From: Flavobacteriaceae bacterium UBA1115
GTDB taxonomy: Bacteria; Bacteroidota; Bacteroidia; Flavobacteriales; Flavobacteriaceae
NCBI GenBank assembly: GCA_002313325.1
Contig: DCBE01000025.1
Coordinates: 1 to 23,002, forward strand
DNA length: 23,002 nucleotides
Reading direction: 5' to 3'
Shown here: piece by piece, positions 8,202 to 15,418 of the stretch
Layout: each line of letters starts with the position of its first letter
How positions within the stretch are numbered: position 1 is the stretch's first letter
The notes under the pieces: generated by a model
The model's input: the letters and a program-made list of their open reading frames with translations, nothing else
Database searches by the model: none
What the model was told of the DNA's origin: nothing
Made by a program: the position numbers and the translations under genes

Positions 8202-9449
8202 ATGTCATACTTTTTTACATCAGAGTCAGTAGGTGAGGGGCACCCAGATAAGGTGTCAGATCAAATTAGCGATGCACTGTTGGACCACTTTATTGCATTT
8301 GACCCCAGCAGCAAGGTAGCGTGTGAGACTCTCGTCACTACAGGTCAAGCCGTTGTAGCTGGTGAGGTAAAAAGCAACACCTATTTAGATGTACAAACCA
8401 TTACAAGAAATACCATTAACCGCATTGGATACAACAAAGACGCCTATCAATTTTCTGGCGATTCTTGTGGGGTAATTTCACTCATTCACGAACAGTCACC
8501 CGATATCAATCAAGGCGTTGATAGGGATGAAGCAGCTGCACAAGGCGCCGGAGACCAAGGTATTATGTTTGGTTATGCTATCAACGAAACCGATAATTAC
8601 ATGCCTTTGGCGCTTGATATTTCCCATAAAATCATGCGTGTATTGGCTGAATTTAGACGAGAAAAAAAACAAATTCCTTATCTGCGTCCTGATGCTAAAG
8701 CACAAATTACTTTGGAATATGACTATGACCATAAACCGATTCGTGTGGCCACCATCGTAATTTCAACCCAACACGACGATTTTGACAAAGACAAAGACAT
8801 GTTGGCTAAAATTAGAAAAGATTTAATTGCATTGGTTATCCCTACCGTTATTGCCGAATATCCAGCACATATTCAGGCCCTTTTTGGGGATGATATTGTT
8901 TATCACATCAACCCTACAGGAAAATTTGTCATTGGCGGTCCTCACGGTGACACGGGTCTTACGGGCCGTAAAATTATTGTAGACACCTATGGGGGAAAAG
9001 GCGCACACGGTGGAGGTGCCTTCAGCGGTAAAGACCCTTCCAAAGTGGATAGAAGTGCTGCCTATGCCGCTAGACATATTGCCAAAAACCTTGTTGCATC
9101 AGCAATTTGTGATGAGGTATTAGTGCAATTGAGTTATGCTATTGGTGTAGCAGAGCCAACATCCATATTTATAAATACGTACGGAACATCAAAAAGCACA
9201 CACACAGATGCCGAGATAGCAGAAAAAATGGCCACGCTCGTAGATCTATCACCCTTTGGAATTGAGCAACGCCTCAAACTCCGTAATCCCATCTATGAGG
9301 AAACGGCTGCCTATGGACATATGGGCCGAACCCCTAAAACGGTAATAAAAACATTCGAGTCACCCTATAACGGTCATATTGACTGTGAGGTGGAGTTATT
9401 CACTTGGGAAAAACTTGATCTAGTGCAAACCTTTAAAAATCAATTCTAA
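8202..9449 (+). CDS. metK: S-adenosylmethionine synthetase (methionine adenosyltransferase)
   Basis: Makes SAM from methionine and ATP, releasing phosphate and pyrophosphate, in the cytoplasm. The 415 residues fit the somewhat long Bacteroidota form. Motifs: GEGHPDKVSDQISDA at 11-25 (ATP and Mg binding), GAGDQGIMFGYA at 115-126 (the family hexapeptide GAGDQG), GGPHGDTGLTGRK at 245-257, and the P-loop-like GGGAFSGKDPSKVDRS at 270-285. It is the first gene of the riboswitch-controlled operon, so the SAM-making enzyme is directly repressed by its product; the sulfhydrylase gene follows after 12 bases. No start ambiguity: ATG 8202 gives the family N-terminus MSYFFTSESV. All key residues are intact. 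Confidence 0.98.
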   Translation: MSYFFTSESVGEGHPDKVSDQISDALLDHFIAFDPSSKVACETLVTTGQAVVAGEVKSNTYLDVQTITRNTINRIGYNKDAYQFSGDSCGVISLIHEQSPDINQGVDRDEAAAQGAGDQGIMFGYAINETDNYMPLALDISHKIMRVLAEFRREKKQIPYLRPDAKAQITLEYDYDHKPIRVATIVISTQHDDFDKDKDMLAKIRKDLIALVIPTVIAEYPAHIQALFGDDIVYHINPTGKFVIGGPHGDTGLTGRKIIVDTYGGKGAHGGGAFSGKDPSKVDRSAAYAARHIAKNLVASAICDEVLVQLSYAIGVAEPTSIFINTYGTSKSTHTDAEIAEKMATLVDLSPFGIEQRLKLRNPIYEETAAYGHMGRTPKTVIKTFESPYNGHIDCEVELFTWEKLDLVQTFKNQF

Positions 9450-9461
9450 ATTTTATTTCAT

Positions 9462-10736
9462 ATGAGTAATCAAAAATTTTCTACTAACGCACTTCATGTA
9501 GGTCATGATACCACCAAAACGCAGGGCACTAGAGCAGTACCCTTATATCAATCTACATCTTATGTGTTCGACAATGCTGAGCATGCCGCTAACCTTTTTG
9601 CTCTAGCAGAACCCGGATATATTTATACCCGTTTAAATAACCCAACTAATGATGTGCTGGAACAGCGCATGGCAGCACTTGAGGGTGGAATAGCCGCTGT
9701 TGCCACTTGTTCTGGAACTGCAGCACTATCCACAGGAATCCTTACGTTCTTAAAAGCGGGAGACCATATTGTTTCTTCAAACAGTTTATACGGTGGGTCG
9801 TACAACATGTTAAAGTCAATGTTGCCACGCTTTGGTATCACCACAACTTTTATTGATCCAAACGACGTTGCCAATTTTGAAGCAGCCATCCAAGACAATA
9901 CTCGCCTTATTTTTGCAGAATCTTTGGGGAATCCAAAACTAGATGTCCTTGATTTGGCAGCTATTTCTAAAGTTGCCAAGAAACACAAGGTTCCTTTTAT
10001 GGTGGACAACACGGTTGCTACGCCTGCCTTGCTAAAGCCTATTGAGCACGGCGTAAACATTGTTATTCACTCACTTACCAAATACCTAAACGGTAACGGT
10101 ACTTCAATGGGTGGTGTTATTATTGACGCAGGTACTTTTGATTGGTCGAGTGGTAAATTTCCAGAATTCACTTCTCCATCCCCTTCATACCACGGACTAA
10201 ACTACCACGAAGCCTTAGGCCCTGCGGCTTATATCGCAAGAATCAGAGTTGAGGGGCTTCGTGATTTGGGAGCTGCAATAAGCCCTTTCAATGCATTCCA
10301 AATCATTCAAGGAATAGAAACCCTTTCGGTTAGAATGCAACGACACAGCCAAAATGCACTTGAATTGGCAACATGGTTAAGCCAAAACGAGTCTGTAGCT
10401 TGGGTAAACTATCCAGGTTTGGCATCGAGTAAATATAACGGCCTCGCAAAAAAATACCTAAAAGACGGCCAAAGTGGTGTGGTTACCTTTGGTGTTAAGG
10501 GTGGATTTGAAGCAGCCAAGAAAATTGCGGATAACACCAAGATTTTTTCTTTACTTGCCAACTTTGGCGATTCAAAATCGCTCATCATTCACAATGCGAG
10601 TACAACGCACCAACAACTTACAGCAGAGCAACAAGAAGACACTGGGGTGACAAATGACCTTATCCGTTTGTCTGTTGGACTTGAAGATGTTGAAGATTTA
10701 AAAGCTGACTTACAAGCTGCTTTTGATACACTATAA
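9462..10736 (+). CDS. metY: O-acetylhomoserine sulfhydrylase (O-acetylhomoserine aminocarboxypropyltransferase)
   Basis: A 424-residue PLP enzyme of the Cys/Met metabolism family that condenses O-acetylhomoserine with sulfide to homocysteine. The PLP lysine is Lys207 in VIHSLTKYLNGNG. Asp182 in MVDNTVATP pairs with the PLP ring nitrogen. Tyr55/Arg57 in YIYTRLNNPT bind the cofactor phosphate of the neighbouring subunit, and CSGTAAL at 83-89 completes the site. The length and the insertion around FTSPSPSYHGLNY match the longer MetY/Met17 group rather than MetB or MetC (about 380-400 residues). It lies between metK and the acyltransferase that should make its substrate, so the direct sulfhydrylation route to methionine is supported. 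Also called met17. Confidence 0.95.
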   Translation: MSNQKFSTNALHVGHDTTKTQGTRAVPLYQSTSYVFDNAEHAANLFALAEPGYIYTRLNNPTNDVLEQRMAALEGGIAAVATCSGTAALSTGILTFLKAGDHIVSSNSLYGGSYNMLKSMLPRFGITTTFIDPNDVANFEAAIQDNTRLIFAESLGNPKLDVLDLAAISKVAKKHKVPFMVDNTVATPALLKPIEHGVNIVIHSLTKYLNGNGTSMGGVIIDAGTFDWSSGKFPEFTSPSPSYHGLNYHEALGPAAYIARIRVEGLRDLGAAISPFNAFQIIQGIETLSVRMQRHSQNALELATWLSQNESVAWVNYPGLASSKYNGLAKKYLKDGQSGVVTFGVKGGFEAAKKIADNTKIFSLLANFGDSKSLIIHNASTTHQQLTAEQQEDTGVTNDLIRLSVGLEDVEDLKADLQAAFDTL

Positions 10737-10760
10737 ATTGCAAAAAGAATAAAAGGCAAT

Positions 10761-11738
10761 ATGTCGCCACTTCAGAAGCATAGCATCCCTTCCTTTAAGC
10801 TGCACAGCGGCAATGTCATTCCTTTGAACTTATCCTACCAAGTATTTGGTAAGGCTTTGCATGAAGCACCTGTTGTTTTGGTGAATCATTCACTTACAGG
10901 TAATTCGAATGTCTCAGGTGAAGATGGATGGTGGAGCGATATAATCGGTCCAAAGAAATTGATAGATACCGAAGTGTATAGCGTTATTGCATTTAATTTT
11001 CCTGGCAATGGCTTTAGCGATGACTATTTAATTTCCTACAAAGATTGGATATTACGTGATGTCTCTGAAGCCTTTAAAATAGTTCTAGACGAGCTCGGCG
11101 TATCCGAGCTCTTTGCTGCTATTGGCGGTTCCATTGGTGGGGCCTTAGCCTGGGAAATGGCGGTATCACATCCGCATTTTATTCGTAACATTATCCCTAT
11201 TGCTTGTCATTGGGAGGCTTCCGATTGGATTTTAGCAAATGTTTTGCTCCAAGACCGATTGCTACAAAATTCTCAAAACCCACTTGAGGATGCGCGCATT
11301 CACGCGATGTTGTGTTATAGAACACCTCAATCTTTTAAATTTAGATTTGACCGCACCATCAACAAGGAACAAAATAAATTTAACGTCGAAACATGGCTGC
11401 TGTATCATGGAGATAAATTGGCCAACCGTTTTGATGTCAGCGCCTATAAGTCGATGAATCATTTGTTGGGCAGCGTTGATATTTGCTACGAACGCGATTC
11501 GTTTGAAGCATTGGTAGAAAAAATACCAGGCAATATTTTTATTGTATCTATTGATACGGACTTGTTTTTTACCCACGAAGACAATAGAGAAACCTACCGT
11601 AGACTGTTGAATGTAAAGCCCAATGTGTTTTTTAAGACCATCAACTCTATTCACGGGCACGATGCATTTTTGATTGAACACGACCAACTAAGAAACCTAT
11701 TAAAAGAAGTATTCACGCCAATCCATGAACACTTATGA
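10761..11738 (+). CDS. metX: Homoserine O-acetyltransferase-like alpha/beta-fold protein
   Basis: Transfers acetyl from acetyl-CoA to homoserine, giving the substrate of the preceding enzyme. The alpha/beta hydrolase triad is visible: Ser124 in the nucleophile elbow IGGSIGGALAWE, Asp267 in SIDTDLFFT, and His300 in GHDAFLIE. NHSLTGNSNV at 42-51 is the oxyanion/entry loop seen in MetX, and DGWWSDIIGP at 55-64 is also typical. At 325 residues it is shorter than many MetX proteins (350-380). Acetyl versus succinyl preference cannot be proved by eye, but pairing with an O-acetylhomoserine sulfhydrylase favours acetyl. It overlaps the OsmC gene by 4 bases (ATGA). Confidence 0.88.
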   Translation: MSPLQKHSIPSFKLHSGNVIPLNLSYQVFGKALHEAPVVLVNHSLTGNSNVSGEDGWWSDIIGPKKLIDTEVYSVIAFNFPGNGFSDDYLISYKDWILRDVSEAFKIVLDELGVSELFAAIGGSIGGALAWEMAVSHPHFIRNIIPIACHWEASDWILANVLLQDRLLQNSQNPLEDARIHAMLCYRTPQSFKFRFDRTINKEQNKFNVETWLLYHGDKLANRFDVSAYKSMNHLLGSVDICYERDSFEALVEKIPGNIFIVSIDTDLFFTHEDNRETYRRLLNVKPNVFFKTINSIHGHDAFLIEHDQLRNLLKEVFTPIHEHL

Positions 11739-12166
11739 ATGTAAAACTCACTCATCAGTCTGGCTTTTACGCCACCATCGAAAACAATAGTGGTCATCAG
11801 ATTGCTATTGATAATAAACATGTAGAAAATCCCAAGGGCACAAGCCCAATGGAATTGCTGCTTATGGGAGTAGCTGGCTGTTCTAGTATTGATATTATCT
11901 CAATTCTAAACAAGCAAAAAGTAGTTTTTGAAAGCCTGGAAATTGATGTTGATGGCGATCGTGTAGACAAACCTGCACCGTCACTCTTCACAAAAGTGCA
12001 TGCAACTGTAAGCGTAAGCGGAGATGTAAAACCCGAAAAAATATACCGTGCAGCCGAGTTGTCTTTTACAAAGTATTGTTCGGTTTCCCTAACACTGGCA
12101 GCCACTGCTGAGATAAGCTTTTCTGTAATTGTAAACAACACACCATTTGGACCCAAAAAAATTTGA
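11735..12166 (+). CDS. OsmC family protein
   Basis: 143 residues of the OsmC/YhfA-like fold. The two conserved cysteines of the peroxidatic pair are present: Cys49 in GVAGCSSIDII and Cys115 in FTKYCSVSLTLA. PMELLLMGVAGC at 38-49 is the family signature. Classical OsmC/Ohr proteins reduce organic hydroperoxides; YhfA-like members lack a well defined role. The ATG overlaps the stop of metX, so it is translationally coupled to the methionine operon and under the SAM-II riboswitch; I infer a link with sulfur metabolism or thiol redox. The end NNTPFGPKKI runs a little past the usual family end, and a GC-rich repeat lies downstream. Confidence 0.9.
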   Translation: MNVKLTHQSGFYATIENNSGHQIAIDNKHVENPKGTSPMELLLMGVAGCSSIDIISILNKQKVVFESLEIDVDGDRVDKPAPSLFTKVHATVSVSGDVKPEKIYRAAELSFTKYCSVSLTLAATAEISFSVIVNNTPFGPKKI

Positions 12167-12410
12167 AATAAATGGTATCAGTGCCACAAACGCAACGCCG
12201 ATATCCAGCTTTGATGTAAGCCACAGACTCAAAAGATAAAGGACTTTCGGCAATCGTTTTAAAACAAACAAAAAGGGAATTCCTTTATTTACATTTATGA
12301 AGTGCCTAAATAGCCGCCATAGCAATAAAGCCGTCACCCTGCGGGCAGCGTAGGCTTTATGAGTGAAGAACATATTTGGGAATCAATTCAAACTTAAAAC
12401 TACAAAAAAA
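12167..12410. other. Non-coding stretch between the methionine and aromatic operons
   Basis: About 245 bases without a convincing gene. It holds a short A/T palindrome around GGAATTCC (12278-12285) and the GC-rich inverted repeat at 12325-12360. A minus-strand open frame (12373 down to 12089) runs through it and into osmC, but looks fortuitous. No clear intrinsic terminator for the methionine operon is seen apart from the inverted repeat, which lacks a T tract. Confidence 0.5.
12325..12360. repeat. GC-rich inverted repeat, possible dispersed palindromic element
   Basis: ATAAAGCC 12325-12332 is the exact reverse complement of GGCTTTAT 12353-12360, and the 20 bases between contain a smaller CTGC/GCAG hairpin (12339-12348). 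It is clearly more GC-rich than the flanks. There is no run of T after either arm, so a standard intrinsic terminator is not supported. It may be an intergenic repeat copy or a weak terminator of the upstream operon. Confidence 0.4.
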
Positions 12411-12441
12411 TTTGTTTATTTCGATTTTGCGTGTACTTTTG
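12411..12441 (+). promoter_or_regulatory. Bacteroidota-type promoter of the aromatic amino acid operon
   Basis: TTTG at 12411-12414, then 19 bases, then TACTTTTG at 12434-12441, both perfect to the Bacteroidota consensus (TTTG, N19, TAnnTTTG). The predicted start of transcription is about 12445-12448, directly before the leader peptide ATG at 12449. Confidence 0.8.
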
Positions 12442-12448
12442 CCGTGTA

Positions 12449-12514
12449 ATGAAAACAAATACATATTTTTCATCTTTCTACTACTTCTATAACGGGAGGT
12501 ATCTGGGTGTATAA
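12449..12514 (+). CDS. Phe/Tyr-rich attenuator leader peptide
   Basis: A 21-codon open frame, ATG 12449 to TAA 12512-12514. It encodes MKTNT, then YFSSFYYFY (residues 6-14), then NGRYLGV. Eight of 21 residues are Phe (7, 10, 13) or Tyr (6, 11, 12, 14, 18), far above chance, and they are the end products of the operon that follows. It lies between a strong promoter and an intrinsic terminator. By analogy with pheL and trpL of proteobacteria, a ribosome delayed at these codons for lack of charged tRNA-Phe or tRNA-Tyr would prevent termination. Because the promoter is so near, the mRNA has at most a few bases before the ATG. Seen directly: the frame, the composition and the position; the mechanism is inferred. 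Confidence 0.88.
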   Translation: MKTNTYFSSFYYFYNGRYLGV

Positions 12515-12545
12515 TATTTTTTGTATAACAAATTTAAAACCCTGA
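12502..12545 (+). promoter_or_regulatory. Candidate antiterminator pairing
   Basis: TCTGGGT 12502-12508 can pair with ACCCTGA 12539-12545 at six of seven positions (one T-T mismatch). The second strand is the 5' arm of the terminator, so the two structures exclude each other. A ribosome stalled on the aromatic codons 12476-12490 would leave 12502-12508 free, while one at the stop codon (12512) would cover it. This is the geometry expected for attenuation, but the helix is short. Confidence 0.5.
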
Positions 12546-12566
12546 GCTAACGTTCGGGGTTTTTTT
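12536..12566 (+). terminator. Intrinsic terminator (attenuator) between leader peptide and pheA
   Basis: The 5' arm AAAACCCTGAGC (12536-12547) pairs with GTTCGGGGTTTT (12552-12563) around the loop TAAC, including G-U pairs, and the 3' arm runs into seven T (12560-12566). It sits after the leader stop codon and 32 bases before the pheA ATG, so it can only act as a regulated attenuator of the downstream operon. Confidence 0.88.
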
Positions 12567-12598
12567 ATGTGCCCATAGGGCATGAAGGAACAGAAACA

Positions 12599-13423
12599 AT
12601 GGAAACAAAAATTGCGATACAAGGAATCAGAGGCTCTTACCACCACGAGGTAGCAGCCCAGCTTTTTGGTGCCAACACGGCACTGGACGAGTGCCTGTCG
12701 TTTGATGCCCTCGTTGCTGCGGTTACTTCGGGAGTCGTTAGCCACGGGCTTATGGCCTTGGAGAATTCCATTGCGGGCTCCATTATTCCCAACTATGCCC
12801 TTATAGACAAACACAACCTGCATATTGTGGACGAGGCCTACATCCGCATTGAGCACCAGCTGATGGCATTGCCCTGTACGGCTGTTGCAGATATCACAGA
12901 AGTGGCTTCCCATCCCATGGCGCTGTTGCAGTGTAAAGACTTCTTTGCTACCCAGACGCACATCAAACTCATTGAAGATGCCGATACCGCAGAAGTGGCA
13001 CAACGCATTGCCAAAAAGCAAATCCGCGGCCTTGGCGCCATTGCCTCCAAAACGGCTGCTGCGCTTTATGGACTTGAAATTGTAGCACCTAACATCCACA
13101 GCATTGCCAACAATGCAACTCGTTTTGTTGTGGTCAAAACCACGCCCAACAGCTCCGAAGACATTAACAAGGCATCAATGAAATTTGTGCTAGACCACAA
13201 ACGGGGTAGCCTGGCAGCCGTGCTTAACGTACTCAGCAATTGCAAACTTAACCTCACCAAGATACAGTCCATGCCCGTGGTGGAAACCCCGTGGAAGTAC
13301 TCCTTTTTTGTGGACGTAACTTTCGATGAAGTGGCCTTTTATACCAAGACCATTCAGCTGCTCGAAATCATGACCGAATCGCTAAAATTATTGGGAACCT
13401 ATAAAAACCAACGTATCTCATGA
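12599..13423 (+). CDS. pheA: Prephenate dehydratase with ACT domain
   Basis: Converts prephenate to phenylpyruvate. 274 residues: dehydratase domain 1-185 and ACT regulatory domain about 193-270. Visible motifs are ALENSIAGS at 53-61, SHPMALLQC at 104-112 and the catalytic NNATRFVVV around 171-179 (Thr-Arg-Phe at 174-176). In the ACT domain GSLAAVL (203-209) stands for the usual GALV motif and KIQSMPVVETPWKY for the ESRP region, so Phe feedback binding is plausible but the motif is not classical. There is no fused chorismate mutase; that activity is on the fourth gene of the operon. ATG 12599 gives METKIAIQGIRGSYH; an upstream in-frame GTG at 12569 falls next to the terminator T tract and is rejected. 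Base composition is more GC-rich than in the flanking operons. The stop overlaps the next ATG. Confidence 0.95.
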   Translation: METKIAIQGIRGSYHHEVAAQLFGANTALDECLSFDALVAAVTSGVVSHGLMALENSIAGSIIPNYALIDKHNLHIVDEAYIRIEHQLMALPCTAVADITEVASHPMALLQCKDFFATQTHIKLIEDADTAEVAQRIAKKQIRGLGAIASKTAAALYGLEIVAPNIHSIANNATRFVVVKTTPNSSEDINKASMKFVLDHKRGSLAAVLNVLSNCKLNLTKIQSMPVVETPWKYSFFVDVTFDEVAFYTKTIQLLEIMTESLKLLGTYKNQRIS

Positions 13424-14568
13424 GACCTGCCGACAGACTAAATAGCGTACAAGAATACTACTTTTCACGCAAGCTCCGTGAGGTGCGTCAACGCATGGGC
13501 AGCGGTCAAGACGTCATCAATATGGGTATTGGCAGTCCAGACCTGCCACCACCTGCAGCGGCCCTATCGGCGCTAACGGAAAGCCTTTCGCAGCCTACGG
13601 CACATAAATACCAAAGCTATCAAGGTACCCCTGACTTACGCCAAACCATAGCCACTTACTTTAAAGATGCTTTTGACGTAGTGCTAAACCCAGAAAATGA
13701 GGTGCTGCCGCTTATGGGTTCCAAAGAAGGCATCATGCATATTTCCATGGCATTCCTTAACGAGGGTGATGGCGTGCTGATTCCTAATCCTGGCTACCCA
13801 ACCTATGCCTCAGTAACCGAATTAGTGGGTGCGCAAGCAGTTCCTTATACCCTTAGAGCTGCTACAAATTGGCTGCCAAATTTGGAGGCACTTTCAAAAC
13901 AAGATTTAACAGGTGTAAAGCTGATGTGGGTCAACTATCCGCACATGCCAACGGGCGCCAAAGCTGATGCAGCATTTTTAGCCGAATTGGTAGCCTTTGC
14001 CAAAACCCACGACTTGCTCATAGTCAACGACAACCCCTATGCAAATATCCTAAACGATGCGCCCATGAGCTTGCTTCAAGTGCCCGGTGCCAAGGACGTA
14101 GCTCTAGAACTGCAGTCCCTGAGTAAGGCTTACAACATGGCCGGCTGGCGTGTGGGCATGGTATGTGGAAGTGCAGCCCACATTCAAGACATTTTAAAGG
14201 TAAAAAGCAATATGGACTCGGGTATGTTCTTTGGCTTGCAACAAGGCGCTATGGCTGCCCTAGCACAAGGTAAAGCTTGGTTTTCGGAGCTTAACGCTAA
14301 CTACCGCAACAGAAGAGAACTAATTTGGCAACTTGCGGAGGGTTTGGGCACTACCTTTGAGCGTGATACGGCAGGTATGTTTATTTGGGCAAAACTGCCC
14401 GAAGGCTCATTGGATAGCGAAGCCTACATAGACGCTTTGCTTGAAAAACACCATATTTTTATTGCTCCCGGAACCATTTTTGGAACCGCAGGGGAGGGCT
14501 ATGTCCGCTTTTCACTATGCGTGTCAGAAGAACGAATTGTTGAAGCACTAAAACGCATTACAGCATGA
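13420..14568 (+). CDS. PLP-dependent class I/II aminotransferase, probably for aromatic amino acids
   Basis: 382 residues of fold-type I. The Schiff-base lysine is Lys236 in LSKAYNMAGWRVG, Asp204 and Tyr207 in VNDNPY contact the PLP ring, and Arg363 in YVRFSL binds the substrate carboxylate. The usual NPTG motif reads HMPTG at 175-179, with Met176 in place of the Asn that normally contacts the PLP 3' oxygen. Between pheA and tyrA with 4-base ATGA overlaps on both sides, it most likely makes Phe and Tyr from phenylpyruvate and 4-hydroxyphenylpyruvate. It could instead be a broader aspartate/aromatic or LL-diaminopimelate-type enzyme; substrate cannot be read from the sequence. Confidence 0.87.
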   Translation: MRPADRLNSVQEYYFSRKLREVRQRMGSGQDVINMGIGSPDLPPPAAALSALTESLSQPTAHKYQSYQGTPDLRQTIATYFKDAFDVVLNPENEVLPLMGSKEGIMHISMAFLNEGDGVLIPNPGYPTYASVTELVGAQAVPYTLRAATNWLPNLEALSKQDLTGVKLMWVNYPHMPTGAKADAAFLAELVAFAKTHDLLIVNDNPYANILNDAPMSLLQVPGAKDVALELQSLSKAYNMAGWRVGMVCGSAAHIQDILKVKSNMDSGMFFGLQQGAMAALAQGKAWFSELNANYRNRRELIWQLAEGLGTTFERDTAGMFIWAKLPEGSLDSEAYIDALLEKHHIFIAPGTIFGTAGEGYVRFSLCVSEERIVEALKRITA

Positions 14569-15410
14569 AGGTATGCTTTGTAGGTATTGGATTGATGAAC
14601 GGCTCTTTGTCGCTAGACTTGCAACGTCTATATCCCGATGCTGTCATGCAGGGGATTAGCCGAAAAAAGGCCACCTTAAGCCGTGCGCTCGATTTAGGAT
14701 TGATTCACGAAACAGGCGATTTAGTTCATTTGCAAGATGCCGATTGGGTATTTGTGTCTATTCCTGTAGTAGCTATTGCTGCACTGCTCCCCCAAATTTT
14801 AGATGCCATAGGCGAACAGACACTCGTTGTGGATTTTGGTTCTACCAAGGCGGCTATTTGTGAAGTCGTAAAACACCACCCCAAGCGCGCACAGTTTTTA
14901 GCAGCCCACCCTATTGCAGGAACGGAACATTCAGGGCCCGATGCCGCTGTGCCTGAGTTGTACAAAGGTAAAACGATTATGCTTTGCGATACCGCACAAA
15001 CCCGAGTTGCGCTGTTGGACAAGGCAAAAAAATTATTCGGCCAATTGGAAATGAATATCCGTGAAATGGATCCTGTGGAACACGATAAGCATATTGCGTA
15101 TGTGTCCCACCTGTCGCATATCACTTCCTTTATGCTTGGCAAAACCGTGTTGGAAAAAGAGACCAACGAACAAAATATCTTTGACATGGCTGGCAGTGGA
15201 TTTGCGTCCACAGTGCGCTTAGCCAAGAGTTCACCTGAAATGTGGATGCCCATTTTTGCCCAAAACAAACACAACGTTTTGGAGTCACTAACGGAATACA
15301 TTTCAAATCTGAATGCGTTCAAGGACAAACTGGCGGCAGATGCCCACGCAGAGCTGCTGAATGAAATGAAAGACATCAATAAGATAAAATCAATTTTAGA
15401 ACATAAATAA
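14565..15410 (+). CDS. tyrA: Prephenate dehydrogenase
   Basis: Oxidatively decarboxylates prephenate to 4-hydroxyphenylpyruvate with NAD(P)+. 281 residues: an N-terminal Rossmann domain with GIGLMNGS at 7-14, then HPIAGTEHSGPDAA at 115-128, which carries substrate-binding His residues, then the helical domain with EHDKHIAYVSHLSHITSF from 172. No ACT domain and no chorismate mutase is attached, consistent with the compact form of the enzyme. Arogenate as substrate is not excluded. It overlaps the aminotransferase gene by 4 bases and is 8 bases from the DAHP synthase gene. Confidence 0.94.
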   Translation: MKVCFVGIGLMNGSLSLDLQRLYPDAVMQGISRKKATLSRALDLGLIHETGDLVHLQDADWVFVSIPVVAIAALLPQILDAIGEQTLVVDFGSTKAAICEVVKHHPKRAQFLAAHPIAGTEHSGPDAAVPELYKGKTIMLCDTAQTRVALLDKAKKLFGQLEMNIREMDPVEHDKHIAYVSHLSHITSFMLGKTVLEKETNEQNIFDMAGSGFASTVRLAKSSPEMWMPIFAQNKHNVLESLTEYISNLNAFKDKLAADAHAELLNEMKDINKIKSILEHK

Positions 15411-15418
15411 ATACACCT

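Noticed and set aside
8152..8216. metK upstream hairpin plus TTTTTT at 8211-8216 as an intrinsic terminator
   Set aside because: The T run is more than 10 bases from the stem and lies within the metK coding sequence; translational control fits better.
12089..12373. Minus-strand open frame of 94 codons with a hydrophobic product
   Set aside because: It overlaps the 3' end of osmC, has no promoter or recognisable family, and its hydrophobicity follows from A-rich sequence on the + strand.
12569..12598. In-frame GTG start for pheA
   Set aside because: It abuts the terminator T tract; ATG 12599 gives the standard N-terminus.
12470..13099. Minus-strand open frame of 209 codons
   Set aside because: It is antisense to the leader, terminator and pheA, all of which have clear function; product is Cys/His-scattered and matches no family.
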